A stretch of 54,229 nt of DNA, from assembly GCF_011806385.1 (NCBI RefSeq), contig NZ_JAATOX010000014.1:1-54229 (forward strand), written 5' to 3'. Source of the DNA: Phaeobacter sp. HF9A (GTDB taxonomy: Bacteria > Pseudomonadota > Alphaproteobacteria > Rhodobacterales > Rhodobacteraceae). Of the stretch, positions 7,222 through 16,107 are shown piece by piece. The notes under the pieces were generated by a model. The model was not told where the DNA came from. It made no database searches and saw only the letters and a program-made list of their open reading frames with translations. Position 1 is the first letter of the stretch. Every line of letters begins with the position of its first letter. The translations under genes and the position numbers were made by a program.

Positions 7222-8739
7222 ATGACCGACCAGCCCTTTGCACTCTGCCTGCATGATGCGGACAACGTCTATGTCGCCCTGCGCAATATCCCCGAAGGGA
7301 CCGCGCTGCCGAATGGCGTCGAGGCGCAAGAGACCATCCCCTCGGGGCACAAGGTCGCGCTAAAGCCTATTCCGGCGGGCGCGGCGGTCCTGAAATACGG
7401 GCAGATCATCGGTGCGGCCAATGCCGAGATCGCCCCCGGTGCGCATGTGCATGTGCATAACCTCGGCATGGGCGCACATAAGCAGGACTATAGTTTTGCA
7501 GCCGCAGCGACCCCCTTGCAGCCTGCACAGACCGTGGCGGAGTTCATGGGCTTTCATCGCCCCTCGGGTCGGGTTGGAACCCGCAACTACATCGGCATTC
7601 TGACCTCGGTGAATTGTGCTGGCTCCGTCGCCCGCTTTATCGCCGAGGCTGCCGAGCGCAGCGATCTGCTCAAGGACTTCCCGAATGTGGACGGTATCGT
7701 GCCGATCGTGCATGGCACCGGCTGCGGCATGTCCGGCAAGGGCGAAGGCTATGAGACCCTGTTCCGTACCCTTGCAGGCTATGGCCATAACGCCAATTTT
7801 GGCGCAATCCTGATGGTTGGGCTGGGTTGCGAGGTCATGCAGATCCCCGACCTGATCGACCGCAAGGCGCTAAAGGACAGCGCCCGGTTTCGCTATATGA
7901 CCATCCAGCAGCAAGGCGGCACCCGGGCCACCGTCGACAAGGGGCTCGCGATCCTGCGCGATCTGGCGGTTGAGGCGGATAAAGCGGTTCGAACCCCCGC
8001 CTCTGCCGCGCATTTGGTGCTGGGCATGCAATGCGGTGGCTCGGACGGCTATTCCGGCATTACCGCCAACCCGGCGCTTGGGGTGGCTTCCGACCTGCTG
8101 GTGCGCCATGGCGGCACCTCGATCCTGTCGGAAACATCCGAGATTTACGGCGCCGAGCACCTGCTGACGCGGCGGGCGGTCGATGTGGAAACCGGCCAGA
8201 AGATCGTCGACCTGATCGACTGGTGGGAGGATTACACCGCCCGCAACTTTGGCGAGATGGACAACAACCCCTCGCCCGGCAACAAACGTGGTGGTTTGAC
8301 GACCATTCTGGAAAAATCGCTCGGCGCGGTGGCCAAGGGCGGCAGCGCGCCGCTGGCCGGCGTCTATAAATTCGCCGAGCCCATCGACCGGGCCGGTTTT
8401 GTCTTTATGGACAGCCCCGGCTATGACCCCTGTTCGGTCACCGGGCAGGTCGCCTCGGGCGCCAATCTCATCGCCTTCACCACCGGGCGCGGCAGTGTAT
8501 CGGGCTATCAGCCGGTGCCCTCCATCAAACTCGCCTCGAACCCGGATCTCTGGTCGCGTATGAAACCGGATATGGATGTAAACTGTGGCGATATCCTGGA
8601 CGGCGTCAGCCTGGAGGACAAGGGCCAGGAGATTTTCGACCTGCTCTTGCGCGTCGCCTCGGGTGAGCAAACAAAGAGCGAAGCTCAGGGATTTGGTGCG
8701 GTGGAATTCGTGCCTTGGCAAATTGGCGCGGTGATGTGA
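7222..8739 (+). CDS. UxaA/GarD-family sugar-acid dehydratase (altronate dehydratase-like)
   Basis: 505 aa, matching full-length UxaA. Residues about 1-100 are the SAF domain (ALKPIPAGAAVLKYGQIIG, HVHNLG); the rest is the catalytic C-terminal domain with GRVGTRNYIGILTSVNCAGS, GTGCGMSGKGEGYETL, MQCGGSDGYSGITANPALG and a late VNCGD, cysteine motifs of this iron-dependent dehydratase family. It removes water from an aldonate to give a 2-keto-3-deoxy acid. With lactonase upstream and 2-keto-3-deoxy-acid dehydrogenase/hydrolase downstream, it fills the slot normally taken by enolase-superfamily L-fuconate dehydratase, as uxaA-like genes do in the Campylobacter jejuni fucose island. Substrate assignment is inference. 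Confidence 0.9.
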   Translation: MTDQPFALCLHDADNVYVALRNIPEGTALPNGVEAQETIPSGHKVALKPIPAGAAVLKYGQIIGAANAEIAPGAHVHVHNLGMGAHKQDYSFAAAATPLQPAQTVAEFMGFHRPSGRVGTRNYIGILTSVNCAGSVARFIAEAAERSDLLKDFPNVDGIVPIVHGTGCGMSGKGEGYETLFRTLAGYGHNANFGAILMVGLGCEVMQIPDLIDRKALKDSARFRYMTIQQQGGTRATVDKGLAILRDLAVEADKAVRTPASAAHLVLGMQCGGSDGYSGITANPALGVASDLLVRHGGTSILSETSEIYGAEHLLTRRAVDVETGQKIVDLIDWWEDYTARNFGEMDNNPSPGNKRGGLTTILEKSLGAVAKGGSAPLAGVYKFAEPIDRAGFVFMDSPGYDPCSVTGQVASGANLIAFTTGRGSVSGYQPVPSIKLASNPDLWSRMKPDMDVNCGDILDGVSLEDKGQEIFDLLLRVASGEQTKSEAQGFGAVEFVPWQIGAVM

Positions 8740-8763
8740 TCGCCGCGCGCATGGAGGAAGAGA

Positions 8764-9489
8764 ATGACAACTGATCTAACGGGCCAGCGGGTCCTGATCA
8801 CCGCCGCCGCGCAGGGCATCGGTCGCGCCAGCGCCGAAGCCTTTCAGCGCGCGGGCGCGCAGGTTCTGGCCACCGATATCAATGCGGCGGGCCTCAGCGG
8901 GCTGGAGGGATGCGAAACCGCAGTTCTTGATGTGCTCGATGCCGCCTCGGTTGCCAAAGTCTGCGAGGATTTCGGCGCCATTGATGTGCTGTTCAACTGT
9001 GCCGGGGTGGTGCATGGCGGCACCGTGCTGGAGTGTGGCGACGACGAGATGGACTTTGCCTATGACCTGAACGTCAAGGCAATGGTGCGCATGATCCGCG
9101 CCGTCCTGCCCGGCATGCTGGACCGCAAATCCGGCACAATCATCAACATGTCCTCGGTTGCCTCTTCGGTCAAAGGCGTGCCCAATCGCTTTGTCTATGG
9201 CACCACAAAGGCCGCCGTAATTGGCCTCACCAAGGCCGTCGCCGCCGATTATGTCACCCAGGGCATTCGCTGCAATGCGATCTGTCCAGGCACCGTGCAA
9301 TCTCCCTCGCTCGACGAGCGGCTGGCCGCCACCGGCGACTATGACGCCGCGCGTGCCGCCTTTATTGCGCGTCAACCCATGGGCCGCATCGCCGAAGCCA
9401 GCGAGATCGCGGATCTTGCCGTTCATCTTGCCTCTGCCACCTACACGACAGGCCAGGCCTATTGTATTGATGGTGGCTGGAGCCTCTGA
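8764..9489 (+). CDS. SDR dehydrogenase, probable 2-keto-3-deoxy-L-fuconate dehydrogenase
   Basis: 241 aa classical short-chain dehydrogenase. The nucleotide motif reads TAAAQGIG (13-20), Ala replacing the first Gly, and NCAG (78-81) replaces NNAG; both variants are usual in the DHRS6/BDH2-like branch that contains 2-keto-3-deoxy-L-fuconate 4-dehydrogenases. The catalytic Ser lies around 130-133, with Y145 and K149 (YGTTK). The ending GQAYCIDGGWSL is typical. Ribosome site GGAAGAGA. It lies between the dehydratase that makes its substrate and the FAH hydrolase that would split its 2,4-diketo product. Confidence 0.88.
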   Translation: MTTDLTGQRVLITAAAQGIGRASAEAFQRAGAQVLATDINAAGLSGLEGCETAVLDVLDAASVAKVCEDFGAIDVLFNCAGVVHGGTVLECGDDEMDFAYDLNVKAMVRMIRAVLPGMLDRKSGTIINMSSVASSVKGVPNRFVYGTTKAAVIGLTKAVAADYVTQGIRCNAICPGTVQSPSLDERLAATGDYDAARAAFIARQPMGRIAEASEIADLAVHLASATYTTGQAYCIDGGWSL

Positions 9490-9507
9490 CCAACAGGAAA
9501 GACACTT

Positions 9508-10350
9508 ATGAAACTGCTACGCTATGGTGCCCCGGGCGCTGAAAAACCTGGTCTCATGCATTCCGATGGAACCCTGCGCGACCTCTCCGGCGTGATTGAC
9601 GATCTCTCCGGCGCCAACCTGTCGCCCGAGGCACTCGCCAAACTGGCCGACACCGACGCCAGCACCCTGCCGGTGGTCGAAGGCAACCCGCGCCTTGGCC
9701 CGCCCATCGCCAACACCGGGAAATTCATCTGTATCGGCCTGAACTACGCCGACCACGCTGCCGAAAGCGGCATGGATGTGCCGCCGGAACCGGTGATCTT
9801 CATGAAGGCGACCTCTGCCATCTGCGGCCCCAATGACCCGATCATCATCCCGCGCGGCTCCGAGAAAACGGACTGGGAAGTTGAACTGGCCGTGATCATC
9901 GGCAAACCCGCCAAATATGTCTCCGAGGAAGAGGCGATGGACTATGTCGCCGGGTATACCGTGACCAATGACGTCTCGGAACGGGCCTTTCAGGCAGAGC
10001 GCGCCGGTCAGTGGACCAAGGGCAAGAGCTGCGACAACTTTGGCCAGATTGGCCCCTGGCTGGTCACCAAGGACGAGGTCGCCGATCCGCAAAACCTCGC
10101 CATGTGGCTGACGGTCAACGGTGAGACGATGCAAAACGGCTCCTCCAAAACCATGGTCTACGGTGTGGCCCATCTGGTGCACTACCTCAGCCAGTTCATG
10201 ACCCTGCATCCGGGAGATGTGATCTCCACCGGCACCCCTCCGGGTGTTGGGCTCGGCATGAAGCCGCCGCGCTACCTAAAAGCAGGTGACGTCGTGGAAC
10301 TCGGCATTGAAGGGCTCGGCCAGCAACGCCAGGATGTTGTCGCCGACTGA
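9508..10350 (+). CDS. Fumarylacetoacetate hydrolase family protein, probable 2,4-diketo-3-deoxy-L-fuconate hydrolase
   Basis: 280 aa FAH-fold protein. Residues FICIGLNYADHAAES, PVIFMKATSAICGPND and the metal-binding ExE in DWEVELAVIIGK (near residues 125-132) are conserved, as are GKSCDNFGQIGPW and STGTPPGVGLGMKP. The MKLLRYGAPGAEKPG start is characteristic of the subgroup often labelled ureidoglycolate lyase, which includes the hydrolase that cleaves 2,4-diketo-3-deoxy-L-fuconate to pyruvate and L-lactate. Last gene of the operon, followed by a terminator. The role is well supported by context. Confidence 0.9.
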   Translation: MKLLRYGAPGAEKPGLMHSDGTLRDLSGVIDDLSGANLSPEALAKLADTDASTLPVVEGNPRLGPPIANTGKFICIGLNYADHAAESGMDVPPEPVIFMKATSAICGPNDPIIIPRGSEKTDWEVELAVIIGKPAKYVSEEEAMDYVAGYTVTNDVSERAFQAERAGQWTKGKSCDNFGQIGPWLVTKDEVADPQNLAMWLTVNGETMQNGSSKTMVYGVAHLVHYLSQFMTLHPGDVISTGTPPGVGLGMKPPRYLKAGDVVELGIEGLGQQRQDVVAD

Positions 10351-10374
10351 AACTTGACAGGCGCCCAATGACCT

Positions 10375-10409
10375 CAAACGCCTCGCTGCCCCGAGCGGCG
10401 GGGCGTTTG
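10375..10409 (+). terminator. Terminator of the sugar catabolic operon
   Basis: CAAACGCC (10375-10382) and GGCGTTTG (10402-10409) form a perfect 8-bp stem, with a nested CGCT/AGCG in the loop, followed by ATTATTCTT. It sits 25 bases after the FAH stop codon and 43 bases before the convergent CheW gene end. Confidence 0.75.
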
Positions 10410-10452
10410 ATTATTCTTGGCCAAGGCCCGGCTGACGCAAGAAGAGAGCCGG

Positions 10453-11958
10453 TCACGGCAGCAGAGTGGTCGGATCCGCAATCGGCAAGAGCCGTTTTGT
10501 CGCGCCATAGCCCAATTCGACCAATTGTTCAGCGGGATCATCACTGGCCCGCCCGTCCGAGGTCTCGAACCCTTTGACCCGACCGGTATCAATGGATTTC
10601 ATGGCCTCGACCGCCAGACCGAAATGGTGCCCGTCCTTTTGCAGCACCAGAATACCGGCATCTGCCCCAAACTGTCCGACACCATAACCGCGACGCTGCG
10701 CACAATCATAGACTGGCATCAGGCGATCCCGGTGTGACAGGTTCACCAGGTGACCGTCAAAATCGGCATCCTGCACCGCAGCGGGCAACCTCATGATTTC
10801 ACTGACAGCCTCGATCGGCACCGCAAATTCTCCGCCTGCGCTGATCGTCAGATAGCGATTGGAGCGCGACACAGTCCCTGCATGCATCTGCTCCGACGAG
10901 AGGTCGCGTCGCAATTGCCGCTGGGTCTTTGGGTCCATCTTTCCATGTGGCGACGTTCCCTTGCGGTGAGAGGCCTCCGCCATCATCCGCAGATCGGGAT
11001 CTGCGCAGCAAGCAGCCACGTCGATCACGAAGCACTGCTCCCCGTGTTCGTCGATATGCACCCCGGAGAACAGATGCCGGCAATAGGTCACGCTGGGTGG
11101 AAAATCATGGATCGCATCCGCCTCGATGTTCATGACGCTGCTCACGTGGTCCACGTTGAACGCCAGCGCATGATCGTCGGGATACTCCAAAATGATCCCT
11201 GCGGAGTGCTGTGGACGAAGCCCGGGAGAGGGAAACCCTAGATTGGCAAGCGTATCGAGCATGGGCATTTCCATACCGTGGCGCTCAATCAATCCCAGAC
11301 AGCTCCCCCCCGCCACAGGCCAGGGTTCCAGCACGCAGGTTGGAACGGTCGAAGAAATATCTTTCATCGCAACGAGGAAGTTCAGCTCGCCCACCCGGAA
11401 ACGGATGTAAGGGTCGCGCCGTATCTTGGCCCGTCTCCGCGCGGTTTCAGAAATCTCGTCGGACGGGGCGAGCGGGACACGCAGCAACTCCGCCACCGAG
11501 AGCATCGAAAAATGCCCGTTAGTATCGCAGATATAGCCGCCACATATCAGCCCATCCTGATCCTCCGCGATATTCTGGCGCCACATATCGCCCAGCTGCA
11601 ACAGGCAGCGGACGGAATCCACCAACAACCCGGCAACCCTGCCGCCGTCTCGCACCACGACGATCACGCCGCCCGCGCCATCCTCTTCCGCAGGCCCCGC
11701 CTGTAGGTCAGAAACGTCTGCCCCCAAACGGCGGTGCAGGCTTTGGACCGGAATAACCTTGCCCCGCAGGATCACTCCCCCCAGCAGATCGGGGTGCTGG
11801 CTTGGCAGGCGCTGAAACGTCGCCGGGGCCGGAATAACCTCTCTGACGCTGCTGATCGGAATCGCAAAGAGCATCCCGCCGATCTCGACCACGCCAACGA
11901 TCATTTCCGCGAGATCTTTGGCACCGGTGTGATGTGGATCTTCGTACTCTTCCCTCAC
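10453..11958 (-). CDS. Triple-CheW-domain chemotaxis coupling protein
   Basis: 501 aa from a GTG at 11958, which has AAGGTGG 9 bases upstream; an ATG at 11997 would overlap the previous gene by 35 bases and lacks a site. Three successive CheW-like folds can be traced: about 20-155 (GVVEIGGMLFAIPISSVREVI, LRGKVIPVQSL), about 175-315 (RFRVGELNFLVAMKDISS) and about 350-495 (TISAGGEFAVPIEAVSEIM, HRDRLMPVYDCA). No receiver or kinase domain follows. CheW proteins dock chemoreceptors to CheA; multi-domain versions may bridge larger arrays. It starts 4 bases after the stop of the multi-PAS receptor, so the two are translated together and probably act together. Confidence 0.88.
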   Translation of the reverse strand: MREEYEDPHHTGAKDLAEMIVGVVEIGGMLFAIPISSVREVIPAPATFQRLPSQHPDLLGGVILRGKVIPVQSLHRRLGADVSDLQAGPAEEDGAGGVIVVVRDGGRVAGLLVDSVRCLLQLGDMWRQNIAEDQDGLICGGYICDTNGHFSMLSVAELLRVPLAPSDEISETARRRAKIRRDPYIRFRVGELNFLVAMKDISSTVPTCVLEPWPVAGGSCLGLIERHGMEMPMLDTLANLGFPSPGLRPQHSAGIILEYPDDHALAFNVDHVSSVMNIEADAIHDFPPSVTYCRHLFSGVHIDEHGEQCFVIDVAACCADPDLRMMAEASHRKGTSPHGKMDPKTQRQLRRDLSSEQMHAGTVSRSNRYLTISAGGEFAVPIEAVSEIMRLPAAVQDADFDGHLVNLSHRDRLMPVYDCAQRRGYGVGQFGADAGILVLQKDGHHFGLAVEAMKSIDTGRVKGFETSDGRASDDPAEQLVELGYGATKRLLPIADPTTLLP

Positions 11959-11962
11959 AGGA

Positions 11963-14719
11963 TCATGCCACCTTTGGCTCGTCGGACAGGGCGCCAATCA
12001 GCTCCACGACCTGTTTAGATGCCGAAAGCTGATTTTGCGCGGCGCTGGAGATCTGATCGACCGTTTCGCCGGTTTGCGTCACACTCTCGGCAATGCGGGC
12101 AAACGCGTCCCGTGCAGCGAGCGAGCGGGTCGTGCCCTGATCCACACGCACCTCGGATTCGGCGATCAACCGCGAAATTTTCTGCGCCGCCTCGGAGCTG
12201 CGCTCGGCCAGTTTACGCACCTCTTCAGCCACCACCGAGAAACCCACACCATGTTCTCCGGCACGAGCTGCCTCGATCGCCGCATTGAAGGCCAGAAGAT
12301 TGGTCTGATTGGCAATTTCGCCAATGACTTTCACGATCTCGGAAATTTCACCAGATGACCGCTGCATCAATTCGATCGTATCAATGGTATGGTTCAGGGC
12401 TTCGATACCCTGATTGGCGTTTTGCTGGGTGTCATTGGCCTTGCTGCGGGCCTCGCTGCTGGCGAAAGAGATGTCTGAAATCGCCTCGCTCAACGAATCC
12501 ACCACGCGGGTCATTTCCGCCGCCTTTTCGCAGATCACCTTTTCACGGGCCACTTGTTCGGTCACGTCAGACGCATATTTGATCACGCCAATGGGATCGC
12601 CATGCAGGTCAACCAAGGGCGCGTAGGTGGCCTGGATGTGAACATCGCGCCCGAATTTCCCAACCCTGTGATAGCGGCCGGATTGATATTCCCCGCGGTT
12701 CAACGCCAGCCAAAAATCACGATAGGCCTGCGATTTCAAATGGTCGGCCGTACAGAACATCGCGTGGTGTTGGCCGATGATTTCGCGCAGCGAGTAGCCC
12801 ATCACGCTCAGGAAGTTTTCGTTGGCCGCCACCACATTTCCATCCAGATCGAACTGCACAACGGCCTGGCTGCGATCAATTGCTTGCATCTTGTTGGTGG
12901 CATCGACTGCCTTTTCCTTCGCGGCGGTCACATCCGTGGCATACTTCACCACTTTCACCGGCTTGCCGCGCAAATCAAAAATCGGATTGTAAGTCGCCTG
13001 GATCCAAACATCCTTGCCGTCATGGCCGATCCGGCGATACTCTCCGGCAGCGAAGTCGCCCCGCTGCAATTGCGCCCAAAAGTCGCGATAGGCCTCGCTG
13101 GCAGCATAGTCGGGGTCACAGAACATCCGGTGGTGCTGGCCGATCACCTCTTTGGCATCGTACTCCATCAGGGCAAGGAAATTTTCGTTTGCCGCCAGAA
13201 CAATACCATCCAAGTCCAGTTCTACCACTGCCTGGCTACGGCTGACAGCATTCAGCTTCGCCTCGGCTTCGACCGCTTGTTCGCGCGTTTCTGTCAGATC
13301 ATTGGCGAACTTGACGATCTTGATCGGCTTGCCGTCCGGATCAAACACCGGATTATAGGTCGCCTGAAGCCAGAGATCGGTACCATCCTTGCGCAGGCGC
13401 TGATAAATGCCACTGGCATATTCCCCCACACTCAAGCTGCGCCAAAAGGCGAGGTAGCGTCGGCTTTCAACTTCCTCTTTCGCGCAGAAAATCCGGTGAT
13501 GCTGACCAATGATCTCCTCTTCGTTATAGCCGGTCAGTTCCAGGAAGATCTCATTGGCCCGCAGTACATAGCCCTCCAGGTCGAATTCGATCACCGCCTG
13601 GCTGCGATTTGCCGCTTCCAGCCGGGCTTCCATCTCGGCGCGTTCCTGATGGCCCTCGCTGACATCGGTGGCGAATTTCACAATCTTCAACAGTGAACCA
13701 TCCGGGCCATAGACCGGATTATAGGTGGCCTGCACCCAGACCGGCTTGCCATCCTTGCGCAGGCGACGGAATTCGCCCCGCTCGTAGTCTCCGGCGGCAA
13801 GTTTGCTCCAAAAATTGGTGTAGCCTGCGCTCTTGGCGGTGTCCGGGTCGCAGAACATCCGATGGTGGCGTCCGACAACCTCTTGCCGGGTATAGCCCAT
13901 GAGTTCGAGGAAATTTGCATTCGCGTCCAAGACCGTTCCGTCGAGGTCAAATTCCACCACAGCGTTGTGATGGCTCAGCGCGTCGAGTTTGCTCGCGCTG
14001 TCGGCCGATTGGAGTTTGCTCTGCGTGACATCCATCGCGTATTCGACAATGCGCACCGCTTTGCCTTCGCGATCAAAAATCGGATTGAACGCCGCCCGCA
14101 CCCAGATCTGATTCCCTTTGCGCCCGACACGCTGGTATTCGCCTTCAACGCCATGTCCCTCGCACAGCTGGTCCCAGATCTGTTGATACCCACCCGGTTT
14201 ATCCTGGGTCTTTGGCCACAAGATACTGTGGTGCGCCCCGATCAGTTCGCCTTTCTTGAACCCTGTCAGGGCGCAGAAATTGTCGTTCACCCGCATGATG
14301 GTGCCGTCGACATCATATTCTGCGATCGCCTGCGCGCGTTCGATCGCCGCAACGTAGCCAAGAATCGCCTCGTCGGGCTTCACGATGCCGCCGGTCAGGA
14401 AGAGATGATCATCCTGTGATTTCTGAATGATTCCAAAAAATTGCGATGATGTGGGCGTATCCTCCAGGCGCACCCGGAACGGCGCGCTGCCCTGACCAAC
14501 CGCGGTCGAGTTCAGATCCCGGCGCAAACAGGGCTGATCGACCACAAGATCCGTCAGGGTGCTGGCCTCGGGGGTGCGCAGACGTGCAAATTCCTCGCGT
14601 GCGTTTTCACTTGCAGCCACCACCTCAAGCGTATCGGGATGGATCTTGAGAATGATCGCATGGCTCATCAGCGCCTCGCCAGCGCCTTTCAGGTCGATCT
14701 CTTCGAATTTTTTGACCAT
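11963..14719 (-). CDS. Soluble methyl-accepting chemotaxis protein with five tandem PAS domains
   Basis: 918 aa from the ATG at 14719, which has AGGGA 9 bases upstream; the ATG at 14728 has none at a usable distance. No membrane segment is present. After an N-terminal PAS-like region (about 15-130) come five PAS/PAC units of 122 residues, each opening with a [10 protein letters not shown]-like strand and carrying [10 protein letters not shown] and [11 protein letters not shown]-like signatures. The C-terminus has the receptor signalling hairpin ([19 protein letters not shown], then [16 protein letters not shown]). It should sense redox, a small molecule or heme/flavin state inside the cell and signal to CheA through the adjacent triple CheW. 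The arrangement resembles BdlA-type receptors but with many more PAS units. No cheA, cheY, cheR or cheB is nearby. Confidence 0.92.
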   Translation of the reverse strand: MVKKFEEIDLKGAGEALMSHAIILKIHPDTLEVVAASENAREEFARLRTPEASTLTDLVVDQPCLRRDLNSTAVGQGSAPFRVRLEDTPTSSQFFGIIQKSQDDHLFLTGGIVKPDEAILGYVAAIERAQAIAEYDVDGTIMRVNDNFCALTGFKKGELIGAHHSILWPKTQDKPGGYQQIWDQLCEGHGVEGEYQRVGRKGNQIWVRAAFNPIFDREGKAVRIVEYAMDVTQSKLQSADSASKLDALSHHNAVVEFDLDGTVLDANANFLELMGYTRQEVVGRHHRMFCDPDTAKSAGYTNFWSKLAAGDYERGEFRRLRKDGKPVWVQATYNPVYGPDGSLLKIVKFATDVSEGHQERAEMEARLEAANRSQAVIEFDLEGYVLRANEIFLELTGYNEEEIIGQHHRIFCAKEEVESRRYLAFWRSLSVGEYASGIYQRLRKDGTDLWLQATYNPVFDPDGKPIKIVKFANDLTETREQAVEAEAKLNAVSRSQAVVELDLDGIVLAANENFLALMEYDAKEVIGQHHRMFCDPDYAASEAYRDFWAQLQRGDFAAGEYRRIGHDGKDVWIQATYNPIFDLRGKPVKVVKYATDVTAAKEKAVDATNKMQAIDRSQAVVQFDLDGNVVAANENFLSVMGYSLREIIGQHHAMFCTADHLKSQAYRDFWLALNRGEYQSGRYHRVGKFGRDVHIQATYAPLVDLHGDPIGVIKYASDVTEQVAREKVICEKAAEMTRVVDSLSEAISDISFASSEARSKANDTQQNANQGIEALNHTIDTIELMQRSSGEISEIVKVIGEIANQTNLLAFNAAIEAARAGEHGVGFSVVAEEVRKLAERSSEAAQKISRLIAESEVRVDQGTTRSLAARDAFARIAESVTQTGETVDQISSAAQNQLSASKQVVELIGALSDEPKVA
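12555..14335 (-). repeat. Five in-frame 366-bp PAS-coding repeats
   Basis: Within the receptor gene the protein repeats with a 122-residue period. The units start at [40 protein letters not shown] and [10 protein letters not shown]. Units 2 to 5 are much more alike than unit 1, suggesting recent internal duplication; the linker A-x-SRSQAV is also repeated. Confidence 0.85.
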
Positions 14720-14853
14720 ATGCCTCATTCCCTGTTTCTAAACGCCTTTTGACGTTGGGGCCTTAAATAAAGTTGCGGAGATTACTGCACGCTCGCCTTT
14801 AAGAAGCGGTAAAGTCCGGCCGGCAGATCAAAAATTTCTGGTGAATTGAGGGT

Positions 14854-14863
14854 GCAAATTTGC
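14854..14863. promoter_or_regulatory. Perfect palindrome GCAAATTTGC in divergent promoter region
   Basis: GCAAATTTGC is a perfect 10-bp palindrome, flanked by GGT and CCC, between the multi-PAS receptor gene (start 14719, minus) and the peptidase gene (start 14960, plus). It could be an operator. The rest of this 240-base gap shows no clear -35/-10 pair. Confidence 0.3.
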
Positions 14864-14959
14864 CCGATGTCCCGTATCAGGACGCATGCGAAGGACGGCA
14901 CCGATCCGACAGGTTGCGTGGCGTTCGACGAGCCCGATTTGCCCGACCCGGAGACCAAG

Positions 14960-16069
14960 ATGAGCCGCTTTCCCCAGACCGATAGCCGTCTCGCCGCCCT
15001 GCGCGCACGGATGGCCGAGACCAAGACCGATCTGGTTGCGCTTGGCCCCTCCAGCCATATGGCCTGGCTATCCGGCGTGCATCCTCATGGCGACGAGCGC
15101 CCGGTCCTGCTGCTGGTCAGCCAGAGCTATGCCGGTTTTCTGATGCCAGCCCTGAACGCCGCTGCCGCAGGGGCAGAGACCGATCTGCCCTTTCACCCCT
15201 GGCGCGATGAAGAGGGCCCCGACGCGGCCCTCGCGGCGCTGATCAACGCCTGCGAGGCGACCGGGCCGGAGCTATCCGTGGTGCTGGATGAAACCATGCG
15301 CGCCGATTTTGCGCTGCGCTTGCTGGACGCGCTGGATCAACCGCGCCGCCGCTTCACCGACGACACCATCGCCGCCTTGCGCGCGGTCAAGGACGAAGAC
15401 GAGTTCCGGGCCATCAAGGCGGCCCATCTGATCAACGACCGCGCCGTGCAGGCCGCGATTGACGCCCTGCGCCCCGGCCTCACTGAGCTGGAACTGGTCG
15501 AGATCATCAAATCCGCCTATGCCAAGGAGGGCGCTGCATTGGAGTTCTGCTCCATATGCTTTGGCGCCTCCAGCGCCTTTCCGCACCATTACCCCGGTGA
15601 CACCAAGCTGGAACCCGGCATGGCGGTCCTGATCGACACCGGCTGCCGTGTGGACGGTTACCCGTCGGACATGACCCGCTCCGGGTTCTTTGGCAGCGCT
15701 AATGCGACCTATACCGAGGTCTTCGCGGTGGTCGAACGCGCGATTGCCGCCGCGCTGGCGACCGCAAAACCAGGTGTTCGCGCCTCGGATGTGGACAAGG
15801 CGGCCCGGGATGTCATCACCGCGGCGGGCTATGGCGAGTATTTCCTGCATCGCACCGGACATGGGCTCGGCATTGATATCCACGAACCACCCTATATCGC
15901 GGCCAATTCCGATGTGGTTCTGGCCGAGGGCAATGTGTTCTCGATCGAACCCGGCATCTACCTCGCCGGTCAATTCGGCGTGCGGCTGGAGGAAATCGTC
16001 ATCCTGCGAGAGACTGGCGCCGAGATTTTCTCGGAAATGCCCCGCGACATGTTCACGGTCGAGGCCTGA
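14960..16069 (+). CDS. M24-family metallopeptidase (Xaa-Pro peptidase/creatinase fold)
   Basis: 369 aa from the ATG at 14960, with GGAG 6 bases upstream; the frame is open back to 14846 but the extension is unlike the family. Residues 1-130 are the creatinase-type N-terminal domain. The pita-bread domain has the metal ligands: Asp in VLIDTGCRVDGYPSD (and the second Asp in SDMTRSG), His in HRTGHGLGIDIHEPP, Glu in SIEPGIYL and Glu in GVRLEE. It should be a cytoplasmic two-metal peptidase cutting X-Pro peptides or a related amide. No partner genes give a specific substrate. Confidence 0.9.
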   Translation: MSRFPQTDSRLAALRARMAETKTDLVALGPSSHMAWLSGVHPHGDERPVLLLVSQSYAGFLMPALNAAAAGAETDLPFHPWRDEEGPDAALAALINACEATGPELSVVLDETMRADFALRLLDALDQPRRRFTDDTIAALRAVKDEDEFRAIKAAHLINDRAVQAAIDALRPGLTELELVEIIKSAYAKEGAALEFCSICFGASSAFPHHYPGDTKLEPGMAVLIDTGCRVDGYPSDMTRSGFFGSANATYTEVFAVVERAIAAALATAKPGVRASDVDKAARDVITAAGYGEYFLHRTGHGLGIDIHEPPYIAANSDVVLAEGNVFSIEPGIYLAGQFGVRLEEIVILRETGAEIFSEMPRDMFTVEA

Positions 16070-16107
16070 GGCGCGCGATTGGTGCGGGGTCGCAGGCGGC
16101 GCGGCGT

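Noticed and set aside
11963-11997. Possible frameshift or fusion between the receptor and triple-CheW genes
   Set aside because: The receptor ends cleanly at a TGA and the CheW gene has its own GTG with an AAGGTGG ribosome site; two separate genes explain everything.
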